This document shows, one piece after another, positions 33,103-42,234 of a DNA stretch of 64,000 nucleotides. Both the position numbers and the translations under genes were made by a program. The stretch's first letter is position 1, and each line of letters opens with the position of its first letter. This stretch comes from Lachnospiraceae bacterium (GTDB lineage: Bacteria > Bacillota > Clostridia > Lachnospirales > Lachnospiraceae). The stretch is from contig JAUNGG010000012.1 in the NCBI GenBank assembly GCA_030524635.1, positions 1 to 64,000 of the forward strand, in the 5' to 3' direction. Under the pieces are notes generated by a model. The model did no database searches. It saw nothing but the letters and a program-made list of their open reading frames with translations, and was not told the DNA's origin.

Positions 33103-33284
33103 GTTGCTCACCCACTTTCCAGGCAAAACCTGCTGCCACTTACTTTTTAATTTAGCAACATCATTATATCATAATTTTCACCACTAATACATGCTTTTAT
33201 ATACCTTTTGCATATTTTTAATCATGCAATTTCACTTAATAGATACCTTTTAACACCTATATATACTTTTTACGACAAAAATAA

Positions 33285-33349
33285 AGCAAAAAACCGCTGA
33301 TCAGGATTTGGGGAGTTCATTCTTTCCATTCAGCGGTTTCTTATCACTT
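33285..33349 (-). terminator. Terminator of the Cys-rich small protein gene
   Basis: On the minus strand AAACCGCTGA and TCAGCGGTTT (10 bp) close a 39-base loop, followed by TTTTTTGC. It lies 25 bases after the stop at 33374. Confidence 0.6.
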
Positions 33350-33373
33350 CATTCTGCTATATTCTTCTCAATT

Positions 33374-33646
33374 CTACATCCGGTCCGCCCCTTCATAGGA
33401 ACATCCATGCCCCTCCTGATAATATTGGCAGGTAGGACATTCTGTGATATATCCCACATATTTTTCCGATTCCATATACGCCCCGCAGCGTCCTACATGC
33501 TTTGCATACACCTGAAGGCACATGTTGGCAACCATATTGCAGGCTGTGGCCTTCCCGCCGCAGTATCTGCAGATATAATTTACACATCCCTTTTCTTCTA
33601 CTAAAACTCCACTGTCAAGCCGCATTTTTTTCAAAGTATGCCCCAT
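33374..33646 (-). CDS. Cys-rich small protein, probable zinc-binding
   Basis: 90 residues from ATG at 33646, with GGAGAGGAG eight bases upstream. It has C-x2-C pairs at YICRYCGG and ECPTCQYY plus several more Cys, in a pattern that suggests two zinc knuckles. No family is recognised. It lies between the AT-rich ATPase-nuclease pair and the XDH3 operon with its own terminator. Function unknown. Confidence 0.6.
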   Translation of the reverse strand: MGHTLKKMRLDSGVLVEEKGCVNYICRYCGGKATACNMVANMCLQVYAKHVGRCGAYMESEKYVGYITECPTCQYYQEGHGCSYEGADRM

Positions 33647-33796
33647 ATTCAGCACTCCTCTCCTGAAATGAAATGATGCAATCCAAATTTCTTTTCAGCC
33701 GCATCTCCTCTGCAAAAACTTAGATTGCACAAAGAGAGACGATTCCAATAACCGCCTCTCCTTCGCTTATCATGATGAAATAACGTTCAACCGGCC

Positions 33797-34273
33797 TTAA
33801 TCGCCAACCTGGAACGGCGGCTGCCCCAGGATCTTACAGGCAGCGTGAAAGGCCATCTTCTCATAAACTAAAGGAAACAAAAGACTGATTACATACATCG
33901 GAACGAGCTGACTGCCGATTGCAGGCCATAAATAAGGATGAGTAAATCCCATGCCGCAGCCGGTCAGCATCACGGTAACGACCGTATTAAAAAACAGGGT
34001 ACGAACTGCATTGGATACGACAAAGAAACCAAACCCTTCCGGTTTAAGCTTCAGGGACAGGGCAGCTTTGTCACCGATCATTTTTACCGGCAGGATAATA
34101 CTGACGATAGTAAAGCTTAAGAAAGCAGCTCCCCAGTTTAAGATCCAGCTTTCAACATGGAAGCCAAGCTGGGCGTAATTCCAGATCACGCCTACCGTCG
34201 CCATACTGAAAGACATAAACAGGGCAACGTATATCGAGATGATCAAGCCGAAATGATTCTTAAAATAATGCAT
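33797..34273 (-). CDS. Small four-helix membrane protein (DUF2798-like)
   Basis: 158 residues with about four hydrophobic segments: IISIYVALFMSFSMATVGVI, FLSFTIVSIILPV, LFFNTVVTVMLTG, and LVPMYVISLLFPLVY. The paired F-(M/L)-S-x-x-M and P-V features resemble duplicated DUF2798 units. It lies 23 bases after the XDH3 Mo subunit and is probably the last gene of that operon. A substrate carrier or membrane anchor for the hydroxylase is conceivable, but nothing shows it. Confidence 0.7.
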   Translation of the reverse strand: MHYFKNHFGLIISIYVALFMSFSMATVGVIWNYAQLGFHVESWILNWGAAFLSFTIVSIILPVKMIGDKAALSLKLKPEGFGFFVVSNAVRTLFFNTVVTVMLTGCGMGFTHPYLWPAIGSQLVPMYVISLLFPLVYEKMAFHAACKILGQPPFQVGD

Positions 34274-34296
34274 ACTTCTCCTCCGATCTTCACATT

Positions 34297-36660
34297 CTAT
34301 TTGGAGTTACGATCGTCTTTCAGTCCCCGCATTGCTCTCCAGATATGCTCCGGATCCAATGGCAGTTCCGTAAAGTAAATGCCGGTTGCCATATTCACTG
34401 CATTGGCGATTGCCGGTGCCACTGGTGCTGCAGAGCCTTCTCCGGCTTCCTTTGCTCCTAACGGGCCTTCCTCGTCCGGTGTAAAGTCGTAGAAGGTGCG
34501 CATCTTCGGCATATCAAGAGCCGTTGGCAGACGATAGTCACGGAAGTTTGGATTCAGGATCTTTCCTTCCTTGGTTACGGTATGCTCGTATACGGCATAG
34601 CCCAGGCCCATTCCGATGGAGCCTTCCAGCTGGCCCTCTACTGCACGGCGGTTTAGTGCACGGCCGCAGTCATGTGCAAATACGAATTCATCAATATCCA
34701 GAACACCGGTCTCCTCATCTACGGTCAGGTGAGCCGCTCCAGTAGAGAAGCTGTATGCAGGAGCATAGTTGGTGGTGTTGACACCATTGTACTGAGAGTT
34801 ATCGGTTCTGTGGTAGTAGGAGCCGATTCCCACTAACTCATCGCCGCCCTTAACGGTCATGTACTTGAACATGGCATCACCGATGGACATCTGAAGCTCA
34901 GCTTTCTCCTTGCTGATTACCTTTCCATCCAGGCATTCCAGGGTCTGAGGCATCACGCCCCACATAGGAGCGATCACTTCGAACAGCTGACGCTTTGCAT
35001 CAACGGCTGCACGGCGTGCTGCATTACCAGCTAAGAAGGTAACACGGCTTCCGTAAGAACCGGAATCCCAAGGGGTTAAGAAGGTATCGGACATGAAGGT
35101 CTTTACCATATCCATTGGCAGACCTAATTCCTCTGCCACGATTGCGGTCATAACCGTATCAGAACCCTGGCCGATATCATGGGAACCGATGTACAGGGTT
35201 GCCATACCGCGCTTATTCATACGAAGGGTCACGCAGGCAGAGCTCTGATTCGGAGCCTCCAGAACGGCAAAACCAGTACCGGATACGAAACCGGTTCCGG
35301 CAAAACCAATGCCCTCGCCCTTCTTCATCTTGCCCTTCTTCTCATACCAGCCGATCTCCTTGGCTGCGGTATCCAGAGTTTCCTTGTAAGCACAGCTGGT
35401 GATGGCCAGGCCGGCAGGTGCTACATAGCCAGGGTCAGCAGCGCTGATCTTACGGAATTCAACTGGGTCGATGCCCATCTGATCTGCTGCATACTGCATG
35501 TTCAGATCATGTGCGAAATGCACCTGGCATGCGGTATATCCACGCATGGCTCCGGCTACCGGGTTATTGGTATAGACACGGCGTGCCAGGAAGTCTACGG
35601 AATTCATCTTATATGGGAAGTTTGCCCACAGAGTCGCCTGTGCACAGGAAGCCACGCCCGAACCGCCGTAAGGGCCGCCGTCCAGAACATGGTAACACTT
35701 CTTTGCCAGAAGCTTTCCGTCTGCACCGAATGCAGTGTCGATCTTCATATAGATGGGATGGCGATGACGGGTGGACTGGAATACTTCCTCACGGGTCAGG
35801 ATCATACGAACCGGCCGTCCGGTCAGCTCTGCCATCTTTGCCGCACACAGACCGAAGGAATAGGAATCCAGCTTGCCGCCGAAGCCGCCGCCTACTAATG
35901 GCTTGATCACCCGGACATGATTCTCCGGAACGCCCAGACACCGTGCATACCAGAACTGGTCTACATATGCCATCTGGGTAGACATCCAGATGGTGTAAGT
36001 ACCATTGCGGTAAGTTGCCACTGCGCCGTGAGGCTCCATAGCTGCATGAACCATACGGTGGGTGCTGTATTCTCTGTGCTGCACGTAAGCAGCATTGTTA
36101 AATTCTTCATCAATATCGGTTCCGGCCTTCATCACAGACTGCATACCGATGTTGTTTAAGCCCTTGCCCTCCCAGTTTACTTCCGGAGCGTCATCCTCCA
36201 TGGCCTCGAATGGATCGAATACCCCTGGGAGCACTTCATATTCTACCTTGATTAAATCGGCTGCGATCTGAGCAGTCTCCTCATCGACGGCCGCTACTGC
36301 TGCCACATCATCGCCTACCTGGCGGACGATCTCGGAGCAGAGTACTTCCTTATCTGCAAACTCGGCTGCAAACTCGCCGTTTCCTACTTTAGCCTTCCAC
36401 TCAAAGTCCTTTGCAGTCAGGATACACTTCACACCTGGAACCTTCTCTGCTTCGCTGGTGTCGATGGAGATGATTCTGGCTCTGGCATAAGGGCTGCGAA
36501 CCATGCGTCCGGTCAGCATATCCGGGAACATAATATCGCCTACATACTGTCCGTGGCCCGTTACCTTGTCCTCTGCATCAATGCGGACATAGTTGTTTTC
36601 ACCGGTCAGACGGTAAAATTCCGGTTTCTTGAAATAATGCTTATCACAATCTTTATGCAT
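34297..36660 (-). CDS. XDH3 molybdopterin-binding catalytic subunit
   Basis: A 787-residue catalytic subunit of a third molybdenum hydroxylase. Motifs: GGGFGGKLDSYSF, AGAMRGYTACQVHFAHD (the R-G arginine loop), IGSHDIGQGSDTVM, and GAKEAGEGSAAPVAPAI with the catalytic Glu. The ATG at 36660 has GGAGGAGG upstream and follows the [2Fe-2S] gene by 3 bases. The R-G-Y-T-A loop differs from R-G-F-G-A of XDH1, so the substrate probably differs. Nicotinate, purines and aldehydes are family substrates, and none can be chosen here. Confidence 0.9.
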   Translation of the reverse strand: MHKDCDKHYFKKPEFYRLTGENNYVRIDAEDKVTGHGQYVGDIMFPDMLTGRMVRSPYARARIISIDTSEAEKVPGVKCILTAKDFEWKAKVGNGEFAAEFADKEVLCSEIVRQVGDDVAAVAAVDEETAQIAADLIKVEYEVLPGVFDPFEAMEDDAPEVNWEGKGLNNIGMQSVMKAGTDIDEEFNNAAYVQHREYSTHRMVHAAMEPHGAVATYRNGTYTIWMSTQMAYVDQFWYARCLGVPENHVRVIKPLVGGGFGGKLDSYSFGLCAAKMAELTGRPVRMILTREEVFQSTRHRHPIYMKIDTAFGADGKLLAKKCYHVLDGGPYGGSGVASCAQATLWANFPYKMNSVDFLARRVYTNNPVAGAMRGYTACQVHFAHDLNMQYAADQMGIDPVEFRKISAADPGYVAPAGLAITSCAYKETLDTAAKEIGWYEKKGKMKKGEGIGFAGTGFVSGTGFAVLEAPNQSSACVTLRMNKRGMATLYIGSHDIGQGSDTVMTAIVAEELGLPMDMVKTFMSDTFLTPWDSGSYGSRVTFLAGNAARRAAVDAKRQLFEVIAPMWGVMPQTLECLDGKVISKEKAELQMSIGDAMFKYMTVKGGDELVGIGSYYHRTDNSQYNGVNTTNYAPAYSFSTGAAHLTVDEETGVLDIDEFVFAHDCGRALNRRAVEGQLEGSIGMGLGYAVYEHTVTKEGKILNPNFRDYRLPTALDMPKMRTFYDFTPDEEGPLGAKEAGEGSAAPVAPAIANAVNMATGIYFTELPLDPEHIWRAMRGLKDDRNSK

Positions 36661-36663
36661 GCT

Positions 36664-37149
36664 CTATTCCTCCTCCCAGTTCATCTCAGCTGCTGCTGCC
36701 TGGATCGCCTCCACGATCTTGGCATAACCGGTACAGCGGCAAAGGTTTCCTTCGATAGCTTCTCTGATCTCCAGCTCGGTTGGATGGGGATTTACATCCA
36801 GAAGTGCCTTCGCAGACATAATCATACCTGGAGTGCAGTAACCGCACTGCATGGCCCACTTGTCAATAAACTGCCTCTGGATCGGATGGAGCTGTCCATT
36901 CTTTGCGATTCCCTCAACGGTCACGATATCATGGCCGTCACACTCCACTGCCAAAGTACAGCAGGAGTTTACCGGCTTTCCATCTAACAGAACGGTACAG
37001 GCGCCGCACTCGCCTTCCTCACAGCCCTTCTTGGTTCCGGTCAGGAATAACTGGTCGCGCAGGAAATCCAGCAGGGTCAGGTTGTCTTTTACGATGGCTT
37101 CCACCGGATCGCCGTTGATAATCAAACTGATACTGTGTTTATGCTTCAT
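36664..37149 (-). CDS. XDH3 [2Fe-2S] subunit
   Basis: 161 residues from ATG at 37149 (AGGAGG nine bases upstream; the longer frame runs into the FAD gene). Cluster ligands: CEEGECGAC (near residues 43-51) with a following Cys, then CGYCTPGM and CRCTGY. Middle gene of the FAD/[2Fe-2S]/Mo operon, an order different from XDH1. Confidence 0.93.
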   Translation of the reverse strand: MKHKHSISLIINGDPVEAIVKDNLTLLDFLRDQLFLTGTKKGCEEGECGACTVLLDGKPVNSCCTLAVECDGHDIVTVEGIAKNGQLHPIQRQFIDKWAMQCGYCTPGMIMSAKALLDVNPHPTELEIREAIEGNLCRCTGYAKIVEAIQAAAAEMNWEEE

Positions 37150-37162
37150 GTTCTCTCGCCTC

Positions 37163-38029
37163 CTATAAACTTTCCATAGCCTGTTTGATGGCACGCTTGG
37201 TAAATACCCGAATCATATCCTTCCGGTACTCGGCTGATGCACGGATATCGGAGATCGGATTACAGGAATTCATTGCTTCCTCAGAGGCTTTGATGATCAC
37301 ATCGTCCGTCAGCTCCTTGCCGATCAGGGCCTCCTCAGCCTTCGGAGCACGAATCGGGGTAGTTGCTACTGCGCCAAGTGCAATCTTTGCATCGGTGCAG
37401 ATACCATTTTCCACCTTGATTTTAACCGCTACACCGATGATGGCTAAGTCCATTGCTTTTCTTACGGCATGCTTGATATATGCGGCTGCCTCATTCTCTG
37501 CCAGCGGCGGGATCACGATGCCGGTCACGATCTCACCTGGCTCCAGGGAAGTCTTCTTTACGCCTAAGAAAAAGTCCTCAATTGCGATCACACGATCCTT
37601 ATTTGGGCCCTGTACCAGGATCTTAGCGCCCTGAGCCAGCAGGTTCGGACCGCTGTCGCAGGATGGGGATGCGTTGCAGATATTGCCTGCCATCGTTCCC
37701 TTGGCACGGATCTGGGTGGATGCAATCACCTTTGCTGCATGTGCTGTAGCCGGGTTTTTCTCCTTCACTAACGGAGAGGTCTCGATGGTGCGGAGCGTAG
37801 TCAGAGCACCGATCTTCAAGCCTTCCTTTTCGTCATATTCCAGATAATCAAGTCCTGGGATCTTTTTGATGTCAATGAGATACTCGGCGGTAAATGCCTT
37901 ATCTCTCATTGGCGGGATTAAGTCGGTGGCACCTGCCATCACCTTTGCGCTGCTGCCTAATTCCAGAAGCAGGTTGCATGCTTCTCCTATGGTTGTAGGA
38001 GCCAGATACTCAAACTGAGGTAATACCAT
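37163..38029 (-). CDS. XDH3 FAD-binding subunit
   Basis: 288-residue FAD subunit and first gene of the XDH3 operon. The FAD loops are AGATDLIP (near residues 32-39) and IRAKGTMAGNICNASP (near 107-122), followed by the flavoprotein C-terminal domain. AAGGAGG precedes the ATG. Two candidate GTAG-N6-CTAC sites lie 108-155 bases upstream. Confidence 0.92.
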   Translation of the reverse strand: MVLPQFEYLAPTTIGEACNLLLELGSSAKVMAGATDLIPPMRDKAFTAEYLIDIKKIPGLDYLEYDEKEGLKIGALTTLRTIETSPLVKEKNPATAHAAKVIASTQIRAKGTMAGNICNASPSCDSGPNLLAQGAKILVQGPNKDRVIAIEDFFLGVKKTSLEPGEIVTGIVIPPLAENEAAAYIKHAVRKAMDLAIIGVAVKIKVENGICTDAKIALGAVATTPIRAPKAEEALIGKELTDDVIIKASEEAMNSCNPISDIRASAEYRKDMIRVFTKRAIKQAMESL

Positions 38030-38084
38030 TTTGTTTCCTCCTTGCCTTTTTTGGTTTCAGTTCACGAAACTGCGTTACCTGATG

Positions 38085-38090
38085 ATTGTA
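38085..38090 (-). promoter_or_regulatory. Candidate -10 of the XDH3 operon
   Basis: TACAAT on the minus strand (5 of 6); start near 38078. The two upstream sites would then be centred near -65.5 and -99.5. A TTGACA 12 bases upstream of it is too close to be its -35. Confidence 0.4.
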
Positions 38091-38136
38091 TTTTAGGAGG
38101 ATTGTCAAAAATTTGCCAGGAGTGCAGGGCACAAGT

Positions 38137-38150
38137 GTAGTGTGGGCTAC
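38137..38150. promoter_or_regulatory. GTAG-N6-CTAC site 1 upstream of XDH3
   Basis: GTAGTGTGGGCTAC, perfect half-sites. It is followed by ACAGGTGT, and a copy of CTACAGGTGT recurs at 38163-38172. Confidence 0.55.
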
Positions 38151-38170
38151 AGGTGTTTCTTGCTACAGGT

Positions 38171-38184
38171 GTAGTTTACATTAC
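38171..38184. promoter_or_regulatory. GTAG-N6-CTAC-type site 2 upstream of XDH3
   Basis: GTAGTTTACATTAC; reversed it is GTAATGTAAACTAC, differing from the site at 24731 by one base. Centre-to-centre distance to site 1 is 34 bp, about three helical turns. Confidence 0.55.
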
Positions 38185-38198
38185 AATTTCGTTATAAC

Positions 38199-38244
38199 AA
38201 AAAAACACAGAATCGCCTATCTGAAAAACAACGATTCTGTGTTT
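38199..38244 (-). terminator. Terminator of the ferritin-bfd operon
   Basis: AAACACAGAATCG / CGATTCTGTGTTT, a perfect 13-bp stem with a 16-base loop, followed on the minus strand by a run of U. It lies 42 bases after the bfd stop codon. Confidence 0.9.
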
Positions 38245-38285
38245 CCTGCTTGAATGCCTGTTTTCTTCTGTTATCACTGGCCTGA

Positions 38286-38462
38286 TCAGTCAGCCAGCTT
38301 CTTCACCAGCTTTTTTATCTTTTTCTTGCAGTGCCCGCAGGCCTTGCCTGCCTTCGTCTGCTTCTTGACTTCCTTAAAGGTGGCTGCCCCATTCTCTACG
38401 GCATCGGCAATGTCGCCCTTCGTAATGCCATAGCAGGAACAGACCACTTTCTTCCGGTTCAT
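38286..38462 (-). CDS. BFD-like [2Fe-2S] protein
   Basis: A 58-residue protein similar to bacterioferritin-associated ferredoxin, which reduces the iron core of (bacterio)ferritin to release Fe2+. The ligand pattern is complete: C8-S-C10 and C42-G-H-C45 (C-x-C, 31 residues, C-x2-C), with the BFD helix between and a Lys-rich C-terminus. AAAGGAG lies five bases before the ATG at 38462. It follows ferritin by 10 bases in the same operon. Related BFD domains also serve as electron-transfer modules in NirB or NifU, but length and context fit iron release. Confidence 0.85.
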   Translation of the reverse strand: MNRKKVVCSCYGITKGDIADAVENGAATFKEVKKQTKAGKACGHCKKKIKKLVKKLAD

Positions 38463-38472
38463 TCAGCTCCTT

Positions 38473-38991
38473 TTACAGAACTAAAGATGGCGCAGAGTAT
38501 ACTCTGGCAGCCAGCTCATTGTCCAGCATGTAAAGAGCTCTCGGATCGGATCCGAACAGGTCAAACTTCTTGATCAGACCTTCTGCATTGGTCTCTTCCT
38601 CGCCCTGCTCCTTGACAAACCAGTCTAAGAACTGCATAGTACGGAAATCCTTTACTGCGCTGGCGGCATCATAGATCGTATGGATCAGGCTGGTCACATA
38701 CTGCTCATGCTCATAACCGGCATTCAGCGGGTCTGCGAAGGAAGCAAACGCTTGATCCGGCTTATCAATCGCCTCCAGGGTTACCTTGCAGCCATTATTC
38801 TGGAGATACTGCATAAACAGCATTGCATGATCCCGCTCCTCCTGAGCCTGGATCTTATACCAGTTTGCAAAGCCCTCCAGCCCCTGCTCCATGTAGTAAT
38901 TAGAAAAATCCAGGTATAAATATGCGGAATAAAACTCCTTATTTACCTGAACATTCAGCAGTTTGGCAACTTTTGCATCTAACATCTTCAT
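38473..38991 (-). CDS. ftnA: Non-haem ferritin
   Basis: Iron-storage protein forming a 24-subunit shell. The diiron ferroxidase ligands are visible: E in NKEFYSAYLYLDF (near residue 19), the E-E-R-D-H motif in QAQEERDHAMLF (near 51-57), and E and Q in the third helix (VKEQGEEETNAE). 172 residues is standard. First gene of a two-gene operon with the BFD-like protein. Confidence 0.95.
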   Translation of the reverse strand: MKMLDAKVAKLLNVQVNKEFYSAYLYLDFSNYYMEQGLEGFANWYKIQAQEERDHAMLFMQYLQNNGCKVTLEAIDKPDQAFASFADPLNAGYEHEQYVTSLIHTIYDAASAVKDFRTMQFLDWFVKEQGEEETNAEGLIKKFDLFGSDPRALYMLDNELAARVYSAPSLVL

Positions 38992-39140
38992 ATCCTCCTT
39001 TTAACCAGGCATTTTCCTGCCTGTCTCCGCTTTTTATATGTTCTGTTATGCTGCGGCTGCTTTATTTTATCATAATCTTGGAAAAAAATCACTACTTTTA
39101 TCGCGGATTATGTCTGATGCAGACCCTTCATCCTTACTGT

Positions 39141-40865
39141 TCACTTCACTGACTGGCCGGAAACCAGCATAACTGCCTCATAGGGCCTTAGCTGCTCCTC
39201 CAAAACCTCTCCTGGATAATTATGAATCAGGGTCTCAGCATTCTTCCAATCCCTCAACAGGCTGCATGCCGCCGGACGGTCTGAGAAATTGGCACATACC
39301 AGAACCTGCTTTCTATGTTTTCTATGATCCTGGGCAGCAGCTTCTGATGCCTGATCGCTGCCTGCTCCGGCCTCATCCTTTTGCTCATCTTCTATCCCCG
39401 TTTCCGTCCGCGTATAAGCAAAAATCTGCTCATCTTGTTCCAGAAGAAGATCAAAACGTCCAGTTACCAGCACATCCAGCTGCTTTCTCAGCTGGATCAG
39501 CTTCCGGTAGTACTGGAAGATGGAATCTGGATCCTCAAGCTGCTGCCGGGCATTGATCCTGGTGTAATTCGGGTTCACTTCCATCCATGGTGTTCCGGCA
39601 GTAAAGCCGGCATTCGGCTCGCTGCTCCACTGCATTGGAGTGCGGGCATTGTCCCGTCCCTTTGCATAGATGGATTCCATCACCGCTTCCTTCGGATAAC
39701 CCTGCTGGATTCGCTCCTGATACATATTTAAGATCTCAATATCCCGGTACTGGCTGATATCATCAAAGCGGACATTGGTCATTCCAAGCTCTTCTCCCTG
39801 ATAGATGTAGGGAGTTCCCTGCATTCCGTGAAGGACTGTCGCCAACATCTTAGCCGATTCGATCCGGTAGGCGCGGTCATCACCCCAGCGGGACACGATC
39901 CTTGGAAGATCATGATTATTCCAGAACAGACTGTTCCAGCCGCATCCGTAAAGCTCCTGCTGCCATTTTGCCAGAACCTGCTTCAGCTTCACAAAGGGAA
40001 GGGGCGCCAGATCCCACTTGGATTTTCCCGGCTGCTGATCCAGAACCATATGCTCAAACTGAAATACCATGGAGAATTCGCTTCCGTCTGGATTGCTGTA
40101 CAGCTTCGCCCGCTGGGTATCCGCTCCCCATGCCTCTCCCACGGTAATATAATCGCCCTTCTGGAAGGTCTCCCGGCTTAATTCCCGGATAAATTCATGA
40201 AGCCTTGGACCATTGCTGGTAATCCCTTGATCTGGCTCCTTGGCAATCTGGTCGATCACATCCAGGCGGAAGCCTCCCACGCCCTTGTTCATCCACCAGA
40301 GGATCATATCGTATATTTCGCGGCGCACCTTCGGGTTCTCCCAGTTCAGATCCGGCTGCTTTACTGAAAACTGATGGAAATAATACTGTTTAAGCTCCGG
40401 CACCCATTCCCAGGCGGAACCGCCGAAGGCTGACTTCATCTCATTCGGAAGAATGCCTTCCTCTCCATCCCGCCATACATAATAGTCATGGTAGGGATTC
40501 TCCCGGCTTTTCTTCGCTTCCAGAAACCACCGGTGCTCATCGGAGGAATGATTCAGCACAAGATCCATAATAATGCGGATGTTCCGCTTTTTCGCCTGGC
40601 CAATCAATTCCTCCATATCCGCCAGCGTGCCGAACATAGGGTCGATATCCTGATAATCGGAAATATCATATCCATTATCATCCTGCGGAGATCTGCATAC
40701 CGGAGAAAGCCATAGGGCATCAACACCAAGCTCCTCCAGATAATCCAGACGGCGGATGATTCCCTTCAGATCTCCGATGCCGTCCCCATTGTCATCCTGG
40801 AAGCTTCTGGGATAGATCTGATATACTACCGCCTGCTTCCACCAGTGCTGTGCCTGTTCCTTCAT
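39141..40865 (-). CDS. GH13 alpha-glucosidase (oligo-1,6-glucosidase type)
   Basis: Intracellular hydrolase of isomalto- or malto-oligosaccharides. 574 residues from the ATG at 40865 (AAAAGGAGG upstream; a longer frame has no binding site). GH13 regions: DLVLNHSSDEH, GGFRLDVIDQIAK with the nucleophile Asp, YITVGEAWGAD with the acid/base Glu, and FWNNHDLPR. The QDxNxDGxGDLKGI calcium-like loop lies near the N-terminus. There is no signal peptide. It lies downstream of the two-component system but with about 90 bases between, so it may be separate. Confidence 0.92.
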   Translation of the reverse strand: MKEQAQHWWKQAVVYQIYPRSFQDDNGDGIGDLKGIIRRLDYLEELGVDALWLSPVCRSPQDDNGYDISDYQDIDPMFGTLADMEELIGQAKKRNIRIIMDLVLNHSSDEHRWFLEAKKSRENPYHDYYVWRDGEEGILPNEMKSAFGGSAWEWVPELKQYYFHQFSVKQPDLNWENPKVRREIYDMILWWMNKGVGGFRLDVIDQIAKEPDQGITSNGPRLHEFIRELSRETFQKGDYITVGEAWGADTQRAKLYSNPDGSEFSMVFQFEHMVLDQQPGKSKWDLAPLPFVKLKQVLAKWQQELYGCGWNSLFWNNHDLPRIVSRWGDDRAYRIESAKMLATVLHGMQGTPYIYQGEELGMTNVRFDDISQYRDIEILNMYQERIQQGYPKEAVMESIYAKGRDNARTPMQWSSEPNAGFTAGTPWMEVNPNYTRINARQQLEDPDSIFQYYRKLIQLRKQLDVLVTGRFDLLLEQDEQIFAYTRTETGIEDEQKDEAGAGSDQASEAAAQDHRKHRKQVLVCANFSDRPAACSLLRDWKNAETLIHNYPGEVLEEQLRPYEAVMLVSGQSVK

Positions 40866-40956
40866 AACGTTGTTCCTCCTTTTGATCATCAAAAATTGCC
40901 TGCAGCCGTTCCGATACCTTCCCTGTAACGATTGCTCTGTATTGATACACGAACTA

Positions 40957-42234
40957 TCATACCATTTTATTGACAAAAGGGATACGATTTTCTCTTTTTC
41001 TTCCTTTTTCTGTTTTCTCACCCTTCAGTTTCAGATAAAAGCAGTTTCTCCTTCCATCCCACTCCACCCCCATGGTTCCTCTGTGGTTCTTTATGATGGC
41101 CTGCGCAATGGCAAGTCCAAGCCCATAGCTGTCCTGACTGCTTCTGGATGCATCGCCCCGGTAAAACCGCCGGAAAATGGCTGTTCTCTGTTCTTTCGGG
41201 ATTTCATTTCCCTCGCTTTTTACCCACAGACATATCCGTTTTCTGCCGCAAAGCTCCAGCCGCACTTCTGTCTGTCCCGTTTCCTTCGAGTACTTTGCTG
41301 CATTGTCAAGCAGGATCTTTATCACCTGCCTTAACTGTTTTAAGCTGCCCCTCACCCGCACAGAATCGCAGATCTCATAGTCCAAAATTTTCCCCAGCTG
41401 GAAGAAAACCGGCTCAAAGGTCAGGATCTCCTCCGTCAGCAGGTCTGAAAAATCAAAAAACTCCCAGTCTGTATGATTCTTTTTTGCTGCGTCACTTCTG
41501 GCAAGCATGAGAAGGCTTTCTACCAGATGACGCATCTGCACACATTCCTGATTCACATTGTCCAGCCATTTATCGATCTCCGGCGCCATTCCCTGGCACC
41601 GGTCCTTCAGTAATTCTGCATTGGCTGTAATGATCGTCAGAGGTGTTTTCAGCTCATGGGACGCGTCCGCCACAAACTGCCTTTGGTGCTGCATGGCATC
41701 TGCCACAGGCCGCACTGCCCATCGGGCAAAAAAGTAGGACAGCACCAGAAAGCCCAGCCAGATCACACAGCAGACGATCCCTCCGTTTACCAGCATTTCA
41801 TCGATCATTGCCTCCTCATAGGAGGTGTCGGCAAATGCAATCAGGTATCCTTCCGGGGACGGGACCCGCAGATAGCGCAGGCTGTAATCCTCAAGCGCCC
41901 CCTGTTCTCTTGATTCCTCCATTCCCATCAGCGCTACCTGTTCCAGAAATTCCTGGTTGGGAAATGAGTTATATACCCCTTCCTGCAGCTTAACAGAACC
42001 GTCTGTCTGCACCACGACCGAAAAGTAAGGCACCCGGACCGGAGAGGAAAGCTCGAAGATCAGCGCCTCCGCCGCATTCTCCTCCGCCGCCTGAGACAGC
42101 ACAGCAGCTACCTCCTGACGGCCCCGCTGCTTCACCAGCAGCGCTGCCGCGCAGAAGGTAACTCCGATCACGGCTGTTACGATCAGCATATTGTACAGCA
42201 TAAATTTCCATCGCAGCCGGTCAAGCTCTTTCAT
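40957..42234 (-). CDS. Sensor histidine kinase
   Basis: Membrane sensor kinase, 425 residues from ATG at 42234 (AGGAGG upstream; overlaps the response regulator by 14 bases). TM1 is near residues 14-34 and TM2 near 150-170, enclosing an extracytoplasmic sensor of about 115 residues. Then HisKA with DASHELKTPLTIITANAELL (phospho-His), followed by the ATPase with N box LLDNAAKYS and G2 box GLGLAIAQAIIKNH. Signal unknown. Confidence 0.92.
   Translation of the reverse strand: MKELDRLRWKFMLYNMLIVTAVIGVTFCAAALLVKQRGRQEVAAVLSQAAEENAAEALIFELSSPVRVPYFSVVVQTDGSVKLQEGVYNSFPNQEFLEQVALMGMEESREQGALEDYSLRYLRVPSPEGYLIAFADTSYEEAMIDEMLVNGGIVCCVIWLGFLVLSYFFARWAVRPVADAMQHQRQFVADASHELKTPLTIITANAELLKDRCQGMAPEIDKWLDNVNQECVQMRHLVESLLMLARSDAAKKNHTDWEFFDFSDLLTEEILTFEPVFFQLGKILDYEICDSVRVRGSLKQLRQVIKILLDNAAKYSKETGQTEVRLELCGRKRICLWVKSEGNEIPKEQRTAIFRRFYRGDASRSSQDSYGLGLAIAQAIIKNHRGTMGVEWDGRRNCFYLKLKGEKTEKGRKRENRIPFVNKMV

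Noticed and set aside
38085-38110. TTGACA with TACAAT as a constitutive XDH3 promoter
   Set aside because: The spacing is only 12 bases, too short for sigma-A.
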